From the NCBI GenBank assembly GCA_905221605.1, contig CAJNDS010000460.1, positions 1-62,000 on the forward strand: 62,000 nt of DNA, in the 5' to 3' direction. The notes under the pieces are model-generated. The model searched no databases, had not been told where the DNA came from, and was given only the letters and a program-made list of their open reading frames with translations. Numbering within the stretch: position 1 is the stretch's first letter; every line of letters starts with the position of its first letter. Positions 37,289 through 49,645 of this stretch are shown here, in pieces. The position numbers and the translations under genes are program-made. Source of the stretch: Symbiodinium natans (taxonomy: Eukaryota > Sar > Dinophyceae > Suessiales > Symbiodiniaceae).

Positions 37289-38404
37289 ATCTAGAATACT
37301 TTGTTGGCCTTACGCTAGAGGTTTCATCGGAGCATCTGCTAAAAGGGTGACAGGCTCCCTAAACCCTAAACCTTATGAACCCTATATAAACCCTGAAAGA
37401 ACCCTATAAACCCTATATGAACCCTAAGCCTAGGTCAACTGCTTCCAAAACCTCCGTGACGAGTACAACTCTCTGCTCGCCCAGGAGTAACCCAAGGACC
37501 TGTCTAGGGTAGCAATTCACCTGAAAGCCAAAGGCCGAGGAAGACCAGCCGCGTCGTCCTCATTCTTGCCAGAACACCAGACCGTCGCCAAAGCCTGGCA
37601 GAGTGGAAAATGCCATGACTACTTCTAGCTGCTGGTGCCTTTCAACAGAGGCGCCCGGGAAACACAGCCGTTGCGCCCCGCGCATTTTTTGGGGTCACGC
37701 GTGTTTTTTGGTTTTGTGCGGTTGGGGTGGGGCCCGCTGGGCCGCAACACGCGCGCAATTTCCCGCAACACGCGCGCAATTTCCCGCAACACGCGCGCAA
37801 TTTCAAAATCCGTGTGTGGGGCGTTTTTGCGCGTATGTTTTTTGCCGTCGCGCACCTTTTTTGGGCTGCAAACTGTTTTTAAGGAGGCTCCTATGTGCTC
37901 CAGCAGTGGTTCTCGTTGCAAGCCGGTCTGTGTGTTTACTTGCTCCTTCCCAACGAGTTCCTTTGGCTTAGCACATGAAGGAGTTGTGCTTGTCAGGGCC
38001 ATGGTGAGCCTAGAATCGCTCAACGATGGTGTGAACATGGTCGGTAGATCGTGGACCGAATTTTCCAGCAACAGTGACGCAGACCTAGATGCTCGGATTC
38101 TGGTCCATTGTCTGCGAGAGCATGATAATTTCGACTGTTCCCCCCCCCCCCCCCCCCCCAGGTAAAGCTTTGCCTTTGTGTGGGATCCCGGCTCTCTGCA
38201 AGGCTGCGCAGAGGAAGATTCAAGAGCTGCAGGGTGAACTTGCAGCTGAAGATGCCGAGCCTGTTCCGAGCATGGTGCCAGGCTGCCGATTTCGTGTTGA
38301 CTTGGGCTCTGTAATTAATTAGGCCGACAAAGCTTGTCCTCTAAAGATGTTAATATGTTCTGGGAGGTGCCCCCTCGATTGCCACGGCTAGTGCCACTGC
38401 CCAT
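37289..38404. other. Intergenic with degenerate telomere repeats
   Basis: Degenerate CCCTAAA/CCCTATAAA repeats at about 37,357-37,432, a 21-bp triplet repeat at 37,740-37,804, a C homopolymer at about 38,141-38,159, and possible small exons near 38,165-38,300 (GIPALCKAAQRKIQELQGEL). No gene defined. Confidence 0.6.
37740..37804. repeat. 21-bp tandem repeat, three copies
   Basis: CGCAACACGCGCGCAATTTCC is repeated three times with almost no change. Very CpG-rich. Confidence 0.9.
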
Positions 38405-40626
38405 GTGGCTGGGAGTTGCCCAGTTGCTCTTGCGGACAAACCGCAATCGGATTCGGTCACGGTGCTCCCCGACACACCGACAGAACCAGATGTCGCGAGT
38501 CCCTCTCCCACGAAGCACCCAGCCCCGCCATCCCTCAGCAGTACTGCAGCCAGGCTGGCGCAGTCCTCAAAGCTGTGCCTTGCAACACCGCCCCCAAGCC
38601 AGTGTGTTGACCTTGCAACACCAAGCCCCAAAACCTTGAGTGACAAGAAAGCTACTACTCCGGGGGCCCCCAGGACTCGCAATGCTTCCCCGCGCCACCA
38701 GAAGCTTTACCCGGATGTTAAACGCCAGCTTTTTGGACCCAAGCCTGCAGCCCCATCGAGAGCCTCACAAGCACCAAAGCCAGAGGGGTACTGGAAGCTG
38801 CCTTGCTGGATAATGCACGTGCCCGGGGTGTTCATGGAGTGTGTGCGTTTTCATCGGATGAGCTACAACTAAGGGTGAGGCGTCACTTCGCGCCTAACTC
38901 CAAAGGTGAGGTCAAAGTTTCGCCACATGTGATGGAGATGGGTAAGTCTGCTGATGGCCGAATCTTGTCTGGATGGAGATACGACTAACCCTAAACCCTA
39001 TAACTACCTTAAACCCTCAAGAGTCAAAATTTGCCCCTCTTCGCACACCCTGAAGAACCCAGGTGAGAAACTGAGACAGCTTCTGCTGGAGCACGGCTCG
39101 TTTGATAAGATCGAGGGCCACTTAGAGCGGTGGCACGAGGAGAAGAAGAAAAGCAAGGAGATGGGTGGGAACGTCACAAAGGAGTGGCTCATGAAAGAGC
39201 GGCATTACACACAGTGTTCCCGATGCACTGAGAGTTGGCAAGATTGTGTTCTCTTGTTCATGAATCCTCCCTTCCCCCCACCTCCGCAATCATCTTCAGC
39301 AGCAGAGGAAGATGGCAGACGCGGCCTTCGAATGGGCACGGGCCCGAGGCAGGATCTTCAAGAATGAGGTCCACGGGTGCGAAGAGGCTGACATCCCCTT
39401 TGAAATGCTGTGGACGAAGACCAACACTAGTGGTTCTCGTGTTGGATTTTCAAGCGGGTTCAGTATGGATGAGCCTTCTCTTAACAAACAAATTGTCATG
39501 TCCCAGATTTCTAAAGAAAAGACATTTTCAGACCTGCGAAGCTCAGGATCCAGATGGGGCCCTCTTGCGTCCCGAGAACGAAGTGCTTGGGGTAAGTGTC
39601 ACGCCGGGCAACACAAGCCAAGCAGATGCGGAAGCTGCTGCTCACGCAGGAGCTTCATTCAAGCTACTCGGGATAGCCTCGCCTCAAACCGACACTGTCC
39701 AGAATAGACTGTCAGGCCCCGTAAAGTTGACTTACTGTGTGCCCGGTTGAGACCATGCAAGGTTGTGCTTTCCCAGCCTCCAGCAGAACGTTTCCCCGCT
39801 AACCCTCATCCCTGGCTATCTCTCTGTTCTCGGAAAGAAAATCGAACGAGCAGAAGCCGTGAAGGACTGCATGAATTGTGGCTATCACGCAATGCTACAT
39901 GAGGCTTCGAGTGTGTAGTTAAAAAGGTTGTTGGCTGTTGCTGTTGAAGGTGAAGCTGGAGAGCTCCGCAACTTCTTCGGCTTCAGGGAAGAGTGGGAAG
40001 TCTGGGAATGAAAACGGGAACAAAGCCACCCAGCAACTCACCTCAATTCCTACACAGCTATCCTTGTGCCGGCAATCAAAACCCGAACAGAACCTGTGTG
40101 CTTCTGTCAGGCTGGTAGCCAGTCTGAAGGACTGCTTGAAAACCCTGAACGACAACTATGATGCGCTGATCAGCATCCAGGGCACAGCAGCAACGGCGAC
40201 CGAAGCGAAGGAGATCAAGAGGCCAGTTTCCTGCAGCCGTTCTAAAATTAAATTGAAGTCTTGAAGTCTTTGAAGCAAAGTTTTGTTTTGAATATCTATG
40301 TTATGCTTGCTTTTGATGCCTGAAGTTGCTTGGGAGGCTGAAAAGTGAGACCTTGACGAAATTTGTGTCTTGCACAAAGACGGACCTGGCGCTCAACAAT
40401 TGGATCACTAGGGCCAAGCTTTTTAGCTGAGCATTTACTGAAGCCAATTGATGTGCTGGATTGTCGAAATTAGTTAGCAAGCAAGCTCGCATGAACCTAT
40501 CTGAGGACCATCAAAGCTGGTGCTGTCGCCCCGACTCCCAAAGTGAAACCAGCCAGCAAGAAGCGAGCAGCCCCGACCGCAACGGCGAAGGGCAAGCCCA
40601 AGAAAGCCAAGCGTGCATCGCAGTAG
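38405..40626 (+). CDS. Multi-exon gene with basic C-terminus, joins partly resolved
   Basis: A Pro/Ser-rich block (38405-38790, containing QKLYPDVKRQLFGPKP) continues one frame over (NARARGVHGVCAFSSDEL), so a one-base indel in the G run near 38,788 is likely. A strong donor (GGTAAGT, 38,941) joins to an acceptor CCCAG before 39,061, giving EMGEKLRQLLLEHGSF and later EEKKKSKEMGGNVTKEWLM; the intron holds CCCTAAA repeats. More exon-like blocks follow at about 39,312-39,450 (AAFEWARARGRIFKNEVHG), 39,541-39,597 (donor GGTAAGT), 39,790-39,900, 39,935-40,230 and 40,506-40,626. The last ends in a Lys/Ala/Pro tail (KKRAAPTATAKGKPKKAKRA) and TAG. I recognise the style of a dinoflagellate-wide family, but no function. 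Likely nuclear from the basic tail. Confidence 0.55.
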
Positions 40627-41449
40627 ACTGAAACGATGCCAACTGTTTAAAAGTTCGACGCGCAAGTTGTTCTTACAGCTTCGCATGGGTCGCCTGTCTG
40701 CTGGGTATGATTTGGCGGCAAAGTGCGGTTAAAAAGGGCATCGTTCGTTAAGGCCTCTGGGGTTCTGCAAGGCTTCGTGTAACTTACCAGCGCTCGCATC
40801 TCTATGCCTCTACGCAGGTCATGACTTCGACTGTGCTGATGCTCGCTGGATGCTCATGACTCGTGTGCTCTCGCAGACCATGTTTGAAGTGTTGGTGGTG
40901 GGTCGCGTGCTGAGGTCCTGACGTCGACGAGGACGATGACAGTTCTGATGGATTCGTTGATGAACTCCTGATGGGATTGGCGTCTGGTGCCCTTTGCCCA
41001 AGAACTGTTTCTTATTCAGGGGTCGTGTTGTTTCAGTGGGCTTTGGATCAAGCACAAACCAATATGGGGGTTTCCATAGGGGTCCCTTATTGGAGTCCCT
41101 TGGGGAACGAGCTTTTGGTAACCAATTTTTTTGCAGATAAGGCGGACTCAGCCGCCCGCACATGCCGCCTGGCCAAGAAAGCGCTCAAGAAGCTCCGAAA
41201 GAAAGGCTGTTCCCGCAGGGCTAAAAGCTTTCTACGATCACAACCCGGGTCTATAAGTTTAGGGTTTATAGGGTTAGGGTTTTCAGGGTTTAGGGTCTAT
41301 AGGGTTTAGGGTTTAGGGTTATGGGGTTTAGGGTTGTTTATGGTTTATAGTTTAGGGTTTAGGGTTTAGGCTTATGGGACAGAGGTTTACAGAGTTTAAA
41401 TAGGGTGTAGGGCTTATAGGTATAGGGTTTGGGGTCTATAGGGTTTAGG
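40627..41449. other. Spacer or intron with exon-like block and TTTAGGG repeats
   Basis: Around 40,921-41,235 a + frame reads VDEDDDSSDGFVDELLMGL and later a basic CRLAKKALKKLRKKGCSRR, probably 5' exons of the next gene. From 41,255 to 41,450 degenerate TTTAGGG/GGGTTTATA repeats run up to the acceptor of the next exon. Confidence 0.45.
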
Positions 41450-44153
41450 GTTTAACAACTCTGAAAGGTCTTCGAGATCCCCTGCTGGAAAGGCTTGCCA
41501 AGTGCTCGCGAGGAGAAGACGAAGCCAATGTTTGCAGAAACTTGCATCGCCTATTGAAGCACCCCGACTTCACTCTACAAGTGTGTATTGACTATACTAC
41601 TGTGGACATTACACATCCTCGCACAAGGCAGCACACTGAAGCACCCTGGCCCGTGATCAAGCTTTCGAGCTGGCTTCGGTACATTATGGAGGAGCAAGGG
41701 GGTCAGCTTCTGTTGGGCGGGCACAGTGTCCATCAACGTGATCTTTGGGAGCCGTTGCTGGAAGAGTTTTGGAACTTGTATAGGGGTGTGGATCCCACCC
41801 ACGACATATTCCAGTACTCCAACAATATCCTACGCCGGACCCTGCCTTACCTCGTTCATGGTGATGAGGGTCGAGGCCGGCAGAAATCACCTCTGATGGT
41901 GATATCGTTTCAGGGGCTTTTGTCGCATATGGGAAAGGAACGACTGAACCACAGTGGGTGTCTTGGTGAAGACAAAAGAGGCTGCTCAGAAACCCTAAAC
42001 CAAAACCTTGCCAACCCTATAAAGACCTTATAAATCCTATAAATCCTCTAAACCCTGTAAACCTCAAAACCACTGGACCACAGTGTTCACTTGAACTGTC
42101 TTAAGGCATTCCTTTTGTTCAAGACTGCTTTACACCGTCCTGCCCTCTCGCTGCTATCGTGGAGACACTACAATCTTCCAGCTGTTGTCTTGCTTGGCCG
42201 AAGACTGCGCATCGCTTCTACAAGATGGGCTGGAAGCACCTGTGCTACAATCCATCTTGGCCAGTGTCTATCGGGTTGTTTTTGTTTCCCTGGACGTGAC
42301 AACCGGACCTATAAAAATAATATGTCAATGTTATAGCCTCTGTTGACGTATAGGTTCGGTTGACACGTCCTGGTCTACAGCTAGTTTTATGAAGACTTGC
42401 CTGTTGTAACACGTCAGGTTACCGCTGACGGTGAAACTGTTCACTTCCGCATGGCGTGGTTGGGCCTCAAAGGTGATTGGGTGTGGATTCGAAAAGCGTA
42501 TTGCCTGGAAACTGGGTTTTCCTCGACTCGGGTTTGCCACATGTGTGACCAGCAGGCCTGGCCTGCTTGTCCAAAACCCTGCTGTGTCATGGACTTGTGT
42601 GTTTATTGTTTGTGTAATCGGACCCCTCAGGACTGGTACAATACCACGCCCGCCTCTGCTATACGTTCTTGGACCAGAGATGTTCCCTCTGCACCCCCTT
42701 GGAAAAATATGCGCAGCCCTTTAAGGAACATCCCTGCGGCGGACGATGCCTGGAGAATTCGAACGGACCCTGCTCACACATTTGCCATTCAGGGCTTTGG
42801 GTCTGGAATGGCGTCTTCAGGCATCGTTCTATTGGCAAGGTTAGGGGTCGTCCCTGGCCGTTCCACGCAAATCCGATTGAGTGCCCTATACCAGAACTTT
42901 GTGGGGTGGTGTCGGGCTAACTCCAAGTCCAGCAGCATCGATGCTTTCACGTTGTTGAAGTTCAAGATGAAGACGCGCCCAGCCTCAAGTCATACGTTGG
43001 ACTGTGTCTTATAAGGGTGAGGGAGACCTTTAAGAGGGTTTGGGGTGGGGCTTAGAGGGCTGTGTTCGTATAAGGGTTATCTAGGGCTTTGCGAGCGCCC
43101 CTCCCAAGGTAAGCTTATCTGATCTAAGGCTTCAAAATTTTCCGTCTGGAACGGGCAAAGGATTCGACACGATCCTGCTTTGCTGCTGGCTGGGCGACTT
43201 TTTGAGTGAGCCTGGAGTCTCTGAAAGGGTGGACACTAATCTCTCCGATCAACGTTTTGTTTGTTGTGCCCTGCGACCCACATTTTGTGTGTTGCACCAG
43301 TACAATCATGACAGCTACGTAGGCTCTGTTCCTCTTATTTCGCGCGCCTATGTAGGCCGCTGAACACCGAGATCTCTACGAGCTCCTTCAGTGGACCATT
43401 GCCAGTGCAAACTTTTTCTTCCGGGGCGTCAACTCGCATGGCCCATGGATCCCCCGTGATGTTGCTCAGCAACTTGTGCAGCATGGATGGAACATGACAG
43501 CTGCTTTGAGTGAACTTTTGTTGTAAGGAGGTTTTCCATTTCGACGGTAAACTCGCAAACCATTTCATGCTAAAGTGCTACTACTGATGCCAGTGAATGG
43601 ATTTGCCAGTGAATGGCTTAAGGAAGGAGTGGGGGCATTGGCTGCAGCAACAGCCCTTCTCAAGTGGCCTCTCTTCCGACTGAAGCCCAAAATTCACATG
43701 CAGATGCACATCACGCTACGTGGCATGACTAGCCAACGTCTCTAACATTGCCGCAGAATGTTGAAACAGTGCGCGTCCGCAACAGTGCACAAGCGTCCGA
43801 GGAGAGACTTGGAGATCCAGTTGCAAAACAACTTGCAACAAATATTCAACCCACAGAGCCTCTAGGCTTTGCATTCGGCAGCTATTACTTTTTGTCCAAT
43901 TTAACTCGTGTCTGTAATTGTGTTTGTCCTAAAGAAACCCGCACCCCCCACCCTGCTATTTTGCAACTCGAGCCAACCTATCTCTCAGTATCCGAGCCAG
44001 AATTTGTAAGGTATGGCCTGCTGGGCAGATGAAGATTTTATCGGGCGTTGTGCTCGCGTCTCTCGCAGAGCTTCGAATGCCACATGTGCGATTCGCACAA
44101 TGCGTGTGTGTCTGCTTTTGTACCAGAAGCAATGGAGCTTGCAGTTTGCTTAA
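41450..44153 (+). CDS. Multi-exon gene with HGDEGRG motif, dinoflagellate-wide family
   Basis: Well-supported exons: about 41450-41957 (ERLAKCSRGEDEANVCRNLH, WNLYRGVDPTHDIF, VHGDEGRGRQKSPLMV), 42106-42241 (SFCSRLLYTVLPSRCYRGD), 42418-42555 (FRMAWLGLKGDWVWIRKAYC then VCHMCDQQ) and 42631 to about 42,990 (PAHTFAIQGFGSGMASSGIV). Donors are GT, GT and GC; frames join exactly. Further exons are near 43356-43495 (TIASANFFFRGVNSHG), 43585-43715 (PLFRLKPKIHM), 43774-43863 (LQQIFNPQSL) and 44010-44153 (WADEDFIGRCARVSRRAS, TAA). I recall this motif order from very many dinoflagellate proteins, but know no function for it; the CHMC pair may bind metal. Introns contain CCCTAAA-like repeats and a TIR element. 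Confidence 0.7.
42289..42373. mobile_element. Short TIR element, copy 2, inside an intron
   Basis: Inverted ends (GGACGTGACAACCGGACCTAT and the complement of GGACGTGTCAACCGAACCTAT) match the element at 35506-35604, and AATATGTCAAT is shared internally. It occupies half of the 176-bp intron 42242-42417. Confidence 0.82.
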
Positions 44154-45404
44154 AAGAGATCTGAGCCTCCAGCGGGTGGAGTCGCATCAGGTCCACGGCC
44201 ACCACGATGCAGAGGGGTCGGGTTGGAGTTCTTGGGTTGTAGCTCATATATACATGTTTACAGGCCCCCGTGGTTTTCGTAGAAGTTCAAGAGTTTATTT
44301 GCCCAGGATTCGAGTTTTAAGGTGGGGATTGCACTTGTACTGGCCAAGGGTTGGAGTTCCCAGGGTGCTTGAGGAGTTTACCGCCGAAGAACTGGAATTC
44401 TTGAAAGCCCCCCATAGGCCCACAAAACAATACACATGAAGCCTGTCCTCATATAAACTCTCCCAAAGACCCAGCCATGAATCCCGCGCGGAAATTTCCA
44501 TTCCGCATGGAAATCCCAAGCTCCAACATCTCGACAGGATTTCTTGACGTATGGAAATAAACGTATGTTTGGATGGTCTAGGTAAACCCTAAACCCTAAA
44601 CCCTAAACCCTAAACCCAATTTCTGAGTGTCAGAGTCTGAGGATGCAGGCAGAATGAGGCGATTGCAGACGCCAGGGTCAAGGGACGAGCTTTTGCCACA
44701 GGCAGCTGCCTGAGAGAAGTGGCTCAAGGAGCACCCTTGTGAGGCCCAGTATAGGTTTAGGGTTTAGGGTTTAGGGTTTAGGGGTATAGGTGCTGGTGTC
44801 AGTGTTTAAGACAGTCAGTCAAGGGCAGGGCCTTCTGTCACAAGCGTTGTTAAACTGACGCCATGTGCTTGCGCCACTCGTGCTAACCCCTGAATCTTAA
44901 ACGCCTGTCGAGGGAGGTTTTTGGTGACAGCCAGAGCATCGATTGTTGGGGTGCTCAGGGTATCTTAAAGGATACTTTTGGGGGGGTCGAACAAGGAACC
45001 CCGCAACTCCTCATAAACCTTCAGCCCTTTCCTCCCTCATAGCAAGTCCAAAACCCAACCGCTAAAACCTCCCTGGAAAAATTGAACCGTCTCCAGCTCC
45101 GGTTTTCAGGGACTTTTTGTGAAGGCTTGAACACGCGTGTTTTACTCCTACATGGCCCCTTGCGCTATACAGCCCTACATGAGCCTCAGACAAAAGCTCA
45201 TTTTCCCTAAGCCTCCATAAACACCCGCTCTATAGGTGGCTAGGGGTCCTATATGAAGCCCAGCACTTAAGGCAACTAGAAGCGTAGGGTTGTGGCTCCA
45301 CCCAAACTCTAAACCCTCAAGCCTCAACCCTAAACCCTAAACCTCTCTTACCATCTATATATATATATATATATATATCAACCCTGATGACTTGTTGGGC
45401 ATAG

Positions 45405-45562
45405 GCACAAACCTTAGTGGGCAAGGCACAAAGCTTCGTGGGCAAGGCACGCCCGTGCTTTGCCCACTAAGGTTTGTGCCTTGCCCACCAAGTTTGCGCG
45501 TTGCCCACCAAGGCTTGTGCCTTGCCCACCAAGGTTGTGCCTTGCCCACTAAGGTTTGTGCC
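45405..45562. repeat. Foldback made of ~21-bp units
   Basis: Units of the type AACCTTAGTGGGCAAGGCAC (about 2-3, 45,405-45,450) are followed by about five units in the opposite orientation (TGTGCCTTGCCCACCAAGG type, 45,451-45,562). The whole can form a long hairpin. Confidence 0.85.
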
Positions 45563-45698
45563 CCTCTCTGCCGCCCCCCTCCCCCCCTCCCCCTCGAGTA
45601 GACCTAGTACATGAGCTGCTGAACCCTAAACCCTAAACCCTAAAAACCCTAAACCCTAAACCTCAAGGGACCCCAAGTCCACCCCCCGTCTTTAGGTG

Positions 45699-45764
45699 GC
45701 CTCCGCGACGGGCACTTCAACGCTGGATGAGCAGAGCCGAAGGGAGTTGCAAGGCAGAGCTGAG
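45699..45764 (+). other. Exon-like island with CCCTAAA left and TTTAGGG right
   Basis: Open on +: VASATGTSTLDEQSRRELQG. CCCTAAA lies to the left and TTTAGGG to the right. Confidence 0.33.
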
Positions 45765-46429
45765 GGTTTAGGGTTTAGGGTTTAGTTTAGGGTTTAGGGT
45801 TTAGGGTTTAGGGTTCAGGGTTCAGGGTTTAGGGTTATAGGGTTATAGGGTTATAGGGTTATAGGGTTCAGGGTTCAGGGTTCAGGGTTTAGGGTTTAGG
45901 GTTTAGGGTTCAGGGTTATAGGGTTTAGGGTTTAGGGTTTTGGGGGGTTGGGGAGGAACTTGCAGGGGGCACCACTTGTTGGCTGAGCGTACTACTGCTT
46001 ACCATTAATGGACCCGCTGGGCTGGGTCTAAATGCTTTTGGCCCTAAGTATCGACAAAGCTTCTTCTGCAAGTCGTGCATGGGTTTACGTGTCGCTAGGT
46101 TCGTGCGATATGGAAAAGGTCGACCCCCCCAAAAAAGAGTAATATATACATACATATATATATATATATGTATCATAACAATATAACGTATACATATATA
46201 CTAATATATACTCTCACACTCACCAATATGTATAAGGAGCCCTATATACGCTCACGAGTATCAGTAGTACAAGCCCGGGGCTTAGGTCTTCAGGGTTTGG
46301 GGTTGTAGCATGTTAGGGTTTCAGGATTTTCGGCGTTTTAGGCGCCTAGGGCGGTTTAGGCCTTAGGGCCTCCGAACCCTAAACCCTAAACGCTAAACCC
46401 TAAACCCACAAGTCCCTGGCAGCACCTCT

Positions 46430-46498
46430 GCCCCGAGGGCACTTCACGGCAGAGCTGGGGGAGCTGCTCGCAGTGGCGTTGCCGAGGTGTCCGCTCCA
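46430..46498 (+). other. Exon-like island
   Basis: Open on +: PLPRGHFTAELGELLAVALP. CCCTAAA lies on both sides. Unknown protein. Confidence 0.33.
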
Positions 46499-47177
46499 AA
46501 CCACCCCGACTAAGCCCCCAAGCCCTACACCCTAAACCCCTGCCTTAAACCCTAAACCCTAAACCCTAAACCCTAAACCCTAATGGCAGCTTCAGGTTAG
46601 GCTTCAAGGTCCCTAACGGACCGGGGGTTTGAAGGGGGAGAGGTACCTCCGGAAACCTTCGGGGAGTTTAGGAGGCCCAAGGGAACACTAGCGAGTACGA
46701 GGCATAAGGATTGTTGGACTTGTTGGTTACGAAATTTCTCCAGGCCCGAAACCTTTTGAACTTTTTGGGTGCGTTACGGGTTGTGAGGGAGAACTAATGA
46801 CTAAGGGGTATCCACTTCGGCCCCTACATGCCGTCGTACTTCCCTTACAAAAGGTCCTTCGTAATGCCTGAACCAGCTCAGCTGTTTCGGAAATCTTACT
46901 AACTTGTTGCGTCTTCAGAAGTATGTTTCCGGTTCTTTTGAGAACTCTTAGACCCTAGAACCGTAAGCCCACACCCTAAACCTTAAACCCTCAACCGCAA
47001 ACCCACAACCCTAAACCCCTAAACCCCCAAATCCCTACCCCAAACCACGCACCTGAAACCCTCCTTAAACCCCACACCCCAAACCGTTAAGAACTTTTGA
47101 GAGGTTAACACTAAACCCCTAAACCCTAAACCCTAAACCCTAAACCCCAAACCCTAAACCCTAAACCCTCTCACTTG

Positions 47178-47262
47178 AGAGGTTGGCATCCATCGCGACC
47201 GGCGCGGAGGCCGTGGCCGCGGAGGCGAAGCGGCACTTGCGGCGCACTTGGCTGCAAGGAGA
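47178..47262 (+). other. Exon-like island with CCCTAAA left and TTTAGGG right
   Basis: Open on +, including RLASIATGAEAVAAEAKRHL; helical and alanine-rich. CCCTAAA ends just before it and TTTAGGG starts just after. Confidence 0.38.
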
Positions 47263-48352
47263 GGGTTTAGGGTTTAGGGTTTAGGGTTTAGGGTTTAGGG
47301 TTTAGGGCTTAGGGCTTAGGGTTTAGGGGGTAGGGTTTAGGGTTCAGGGTTTAGGGTTTTGGGTTTAGGGTTTAGGGTTTAGGGCTGCAAAGGAGCCCAT
47401 AGGTTCTTTGGGGGTTCAGAGGGTTTAGGGGTAGAGGGTTTAGGGTTTAGGGTTTGGGGTTTAGGGTTTGGGGTTTGGGGTTTAGGGTTTAGGGTTTAGG
47501 GTTTAGGGTTTAGAGGGGTTAGGCTTTGGGGTTGAGGGTTTAGGGTATGAAGCGAAGAATAGCAAAGAGTAAGCCTAAGCTTGAAAGGCTCCAGCCCTAG
47601 ACCCTAAGCCCCAGAACCCACGCCGAGCCCAGGCTGCACCACGATTAGTATGTTTGTGTGGTTTAGGGTTTAGGGTTTAGGGTTTAGGGTTTAGGGTTTA
47701 GGGTTTAGGGTTCAGGGTTTAGGGTTTAGGGCTTAGGGTTTAGGCTTAGGGTTCAGCATGTGGGGCTTAGAGCTTAGGGTTTCGTACGAAATTGGAAAGT
47801 AGGGTTTAGGGTTGAGGTTTTAACCCACAAGCCCTGCTTTGCTTCATGTTGGATGGTGCTGGGTTTAAAGGCTTACTTACTTTAAACCTTTTGGGCTTCC
47901 TCATTTAGTAGGAATCATAAAGTTCAACCTTTTTTTCTCCCCCTTGGTCATGGGCGAAGTAAGTAGGGTTCAGGGTTTGGGGGAGGTCTAGGCTTTTTTG
48001 GGTTTAGGGTTTAGGGTTTAGGGTTTAGGGTTTTTAGGATTTTTAGGGTTTTTAGAGTTTGTCGGGTTTTAAGGGCTTTTAAGGCTGGATCCGAAGGTCA
48101 GGTCTCCCCTAAGTCTTTCCGAATGCATCTGGTTTAGGGTTTAGGGTTTAGGGTTTAGGGTTCAGGGTTTAGGGTTTAGGGTTATCTCTGCTGCAGGTGT
48201 GTGCTGGAGGCATGGGAGTCTGTTCCTCGACTGCCTTTGTTGGAAAGCAGTTTTTTTTTAATTCGCTTCAGTTGGCTGCTTTCGTAAAAGGGGGCCACAA
48301 CCTTGTAACCCTTTTGAACCCTAAACCCTAAACCTGAAGCCCTAGACGGTCG

Positions 48353-48440
48353 AGGTTATGATGTGCAAGACGCAGATCACAGACCTCTACATGGACGCTT
48401 ACGGGGCTGTTGTCTTTTCTTCCCCGGTCACGGGCATTGA
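48353..48440 (+). other. Exon-like island with CCCTAAA left and TTTAGGG right
   Basis: Open on +: MMCKTQITDLYMDAYGAVVF. Same flanking arrangement of telomere repeats. Confidence 0.35.
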
Positions 48441-48761
48441 AGGGTTTAGGGTTTAGGGCTTTGGGCTTGGGCTCGCGGGGCGGGGGGTGTGGGGGGGGAG
48501 GGGGGACGCTGGTCTTGGCTGATTTCGGCACTTGTGGCTTGGCGGGCGTGAGTGCAACAATCTGTTTGGGCACAAGAGGCCGTCTTTAAACCCCAAAAGG
48601 GCAAGCCTTTTTAATCTTTTTTCGAATCCCTTTTTATACAGCTTTTCTCTTTGAAATCCAACTTATGCAACCTGTTTAAGCCTGTTTCTAACCTTTTGAT
48701 AGCTGTTAAGGCTTGTTTGTAATCGTTTTAAAGCTTTTTTGAACCCAGAAAACTCAGCCAG

Positions 48762-48837
48762 AAAGGATAACGACGAGCTGTCAGCGAGACGGCAAGAGGA
48801 ACTGCTAGAGGCAAGCCGGAAGCTGGTTCAGGGAGAG
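48762..48837 (+). other. Exon-like island, coiled-coil type
   Basis: Follows a plausible acceptor (CAGCCAG). It reads on + NDELSARRQEELLEASRKLV, then GAGGGTTTCGGG begins, a possible GA donor or repeat. Confidence 0.38.
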
Positions 48838-49645
48838 GGTTTCGGGTTTAGGGTTTGGGGTTTAGGGTAAGTTTAGGGTTTAGGGTTTAGGGTTGTTGGA
48901 AAGCTTGAATCAAAGGTTCTGAGAGTTTGAAAGGGCTTGCAAGCTTTTGTTTTTTGTTTGAAGTCTCCCGTGGGCCTCAAGCCTTGGGAACAGGGCTTCG
49001 GGATTTTGCAGTTTGCGGATTGGAGAAAAATCAGGGTGGCTAACCAGGATGGGCGATTCTACCCTATAATCCCTTAAACGGCCCTTTATAGGGTTCCTGG
49101 GTCTTGGAGTACTATACTTTAATACTTTTTTTGGTTCTGGGTTCCTATTCTAGCTACTTATACCTAAAAAGTATATACTTTTTTTTCAGGGTCTACTCCA
49201 AAGCTAAGGAAGTTCATTATGGGGATTTTAAGGCCTAATGGCCCTTCCTGGAAGGGATTGACGGAGTCCCCAAGTGCCTCATCGCCATTGCGTGAAGTCT
49301 GTCGAAGGCCTCCCTCACCAGATGCAGTTCAGTCCCTGAACCCTAAACCCTAAACCCTAAACCCTAAACCCCAGACCCCAAACCCTAAACCCTAAACCCT
49401 AAACCCTAAACCCTAAACCATAAGCGGCTTGTAGCTGGAAGTGGTGGATGGGTGTCCCTCCACAGGTTGAACTTCGTGGGATATACGGTGCCTTGTTTAC
49501 TTCAGCTCTTCAAATGCCCAAAGCCACGTTTAGGGTTTAGGGTTTAGGGTTTAGGGTTTAGGGTTCCAAGAGTTTGACACGTCCCTGACCCCAACCATGC
49601 GTATTCCTTGGTCAAAACAACGATAATGGGGTTTCCAACATCAGG

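Noticed and set aside
44029-44439. 136-codon + strand ORF
   Set aside because: Its start overlaps the final exon of the HGDEGRG gene in another frame (WADEDFIGRCARVSRR), and the latter matches the family; the rest looks non-coding.
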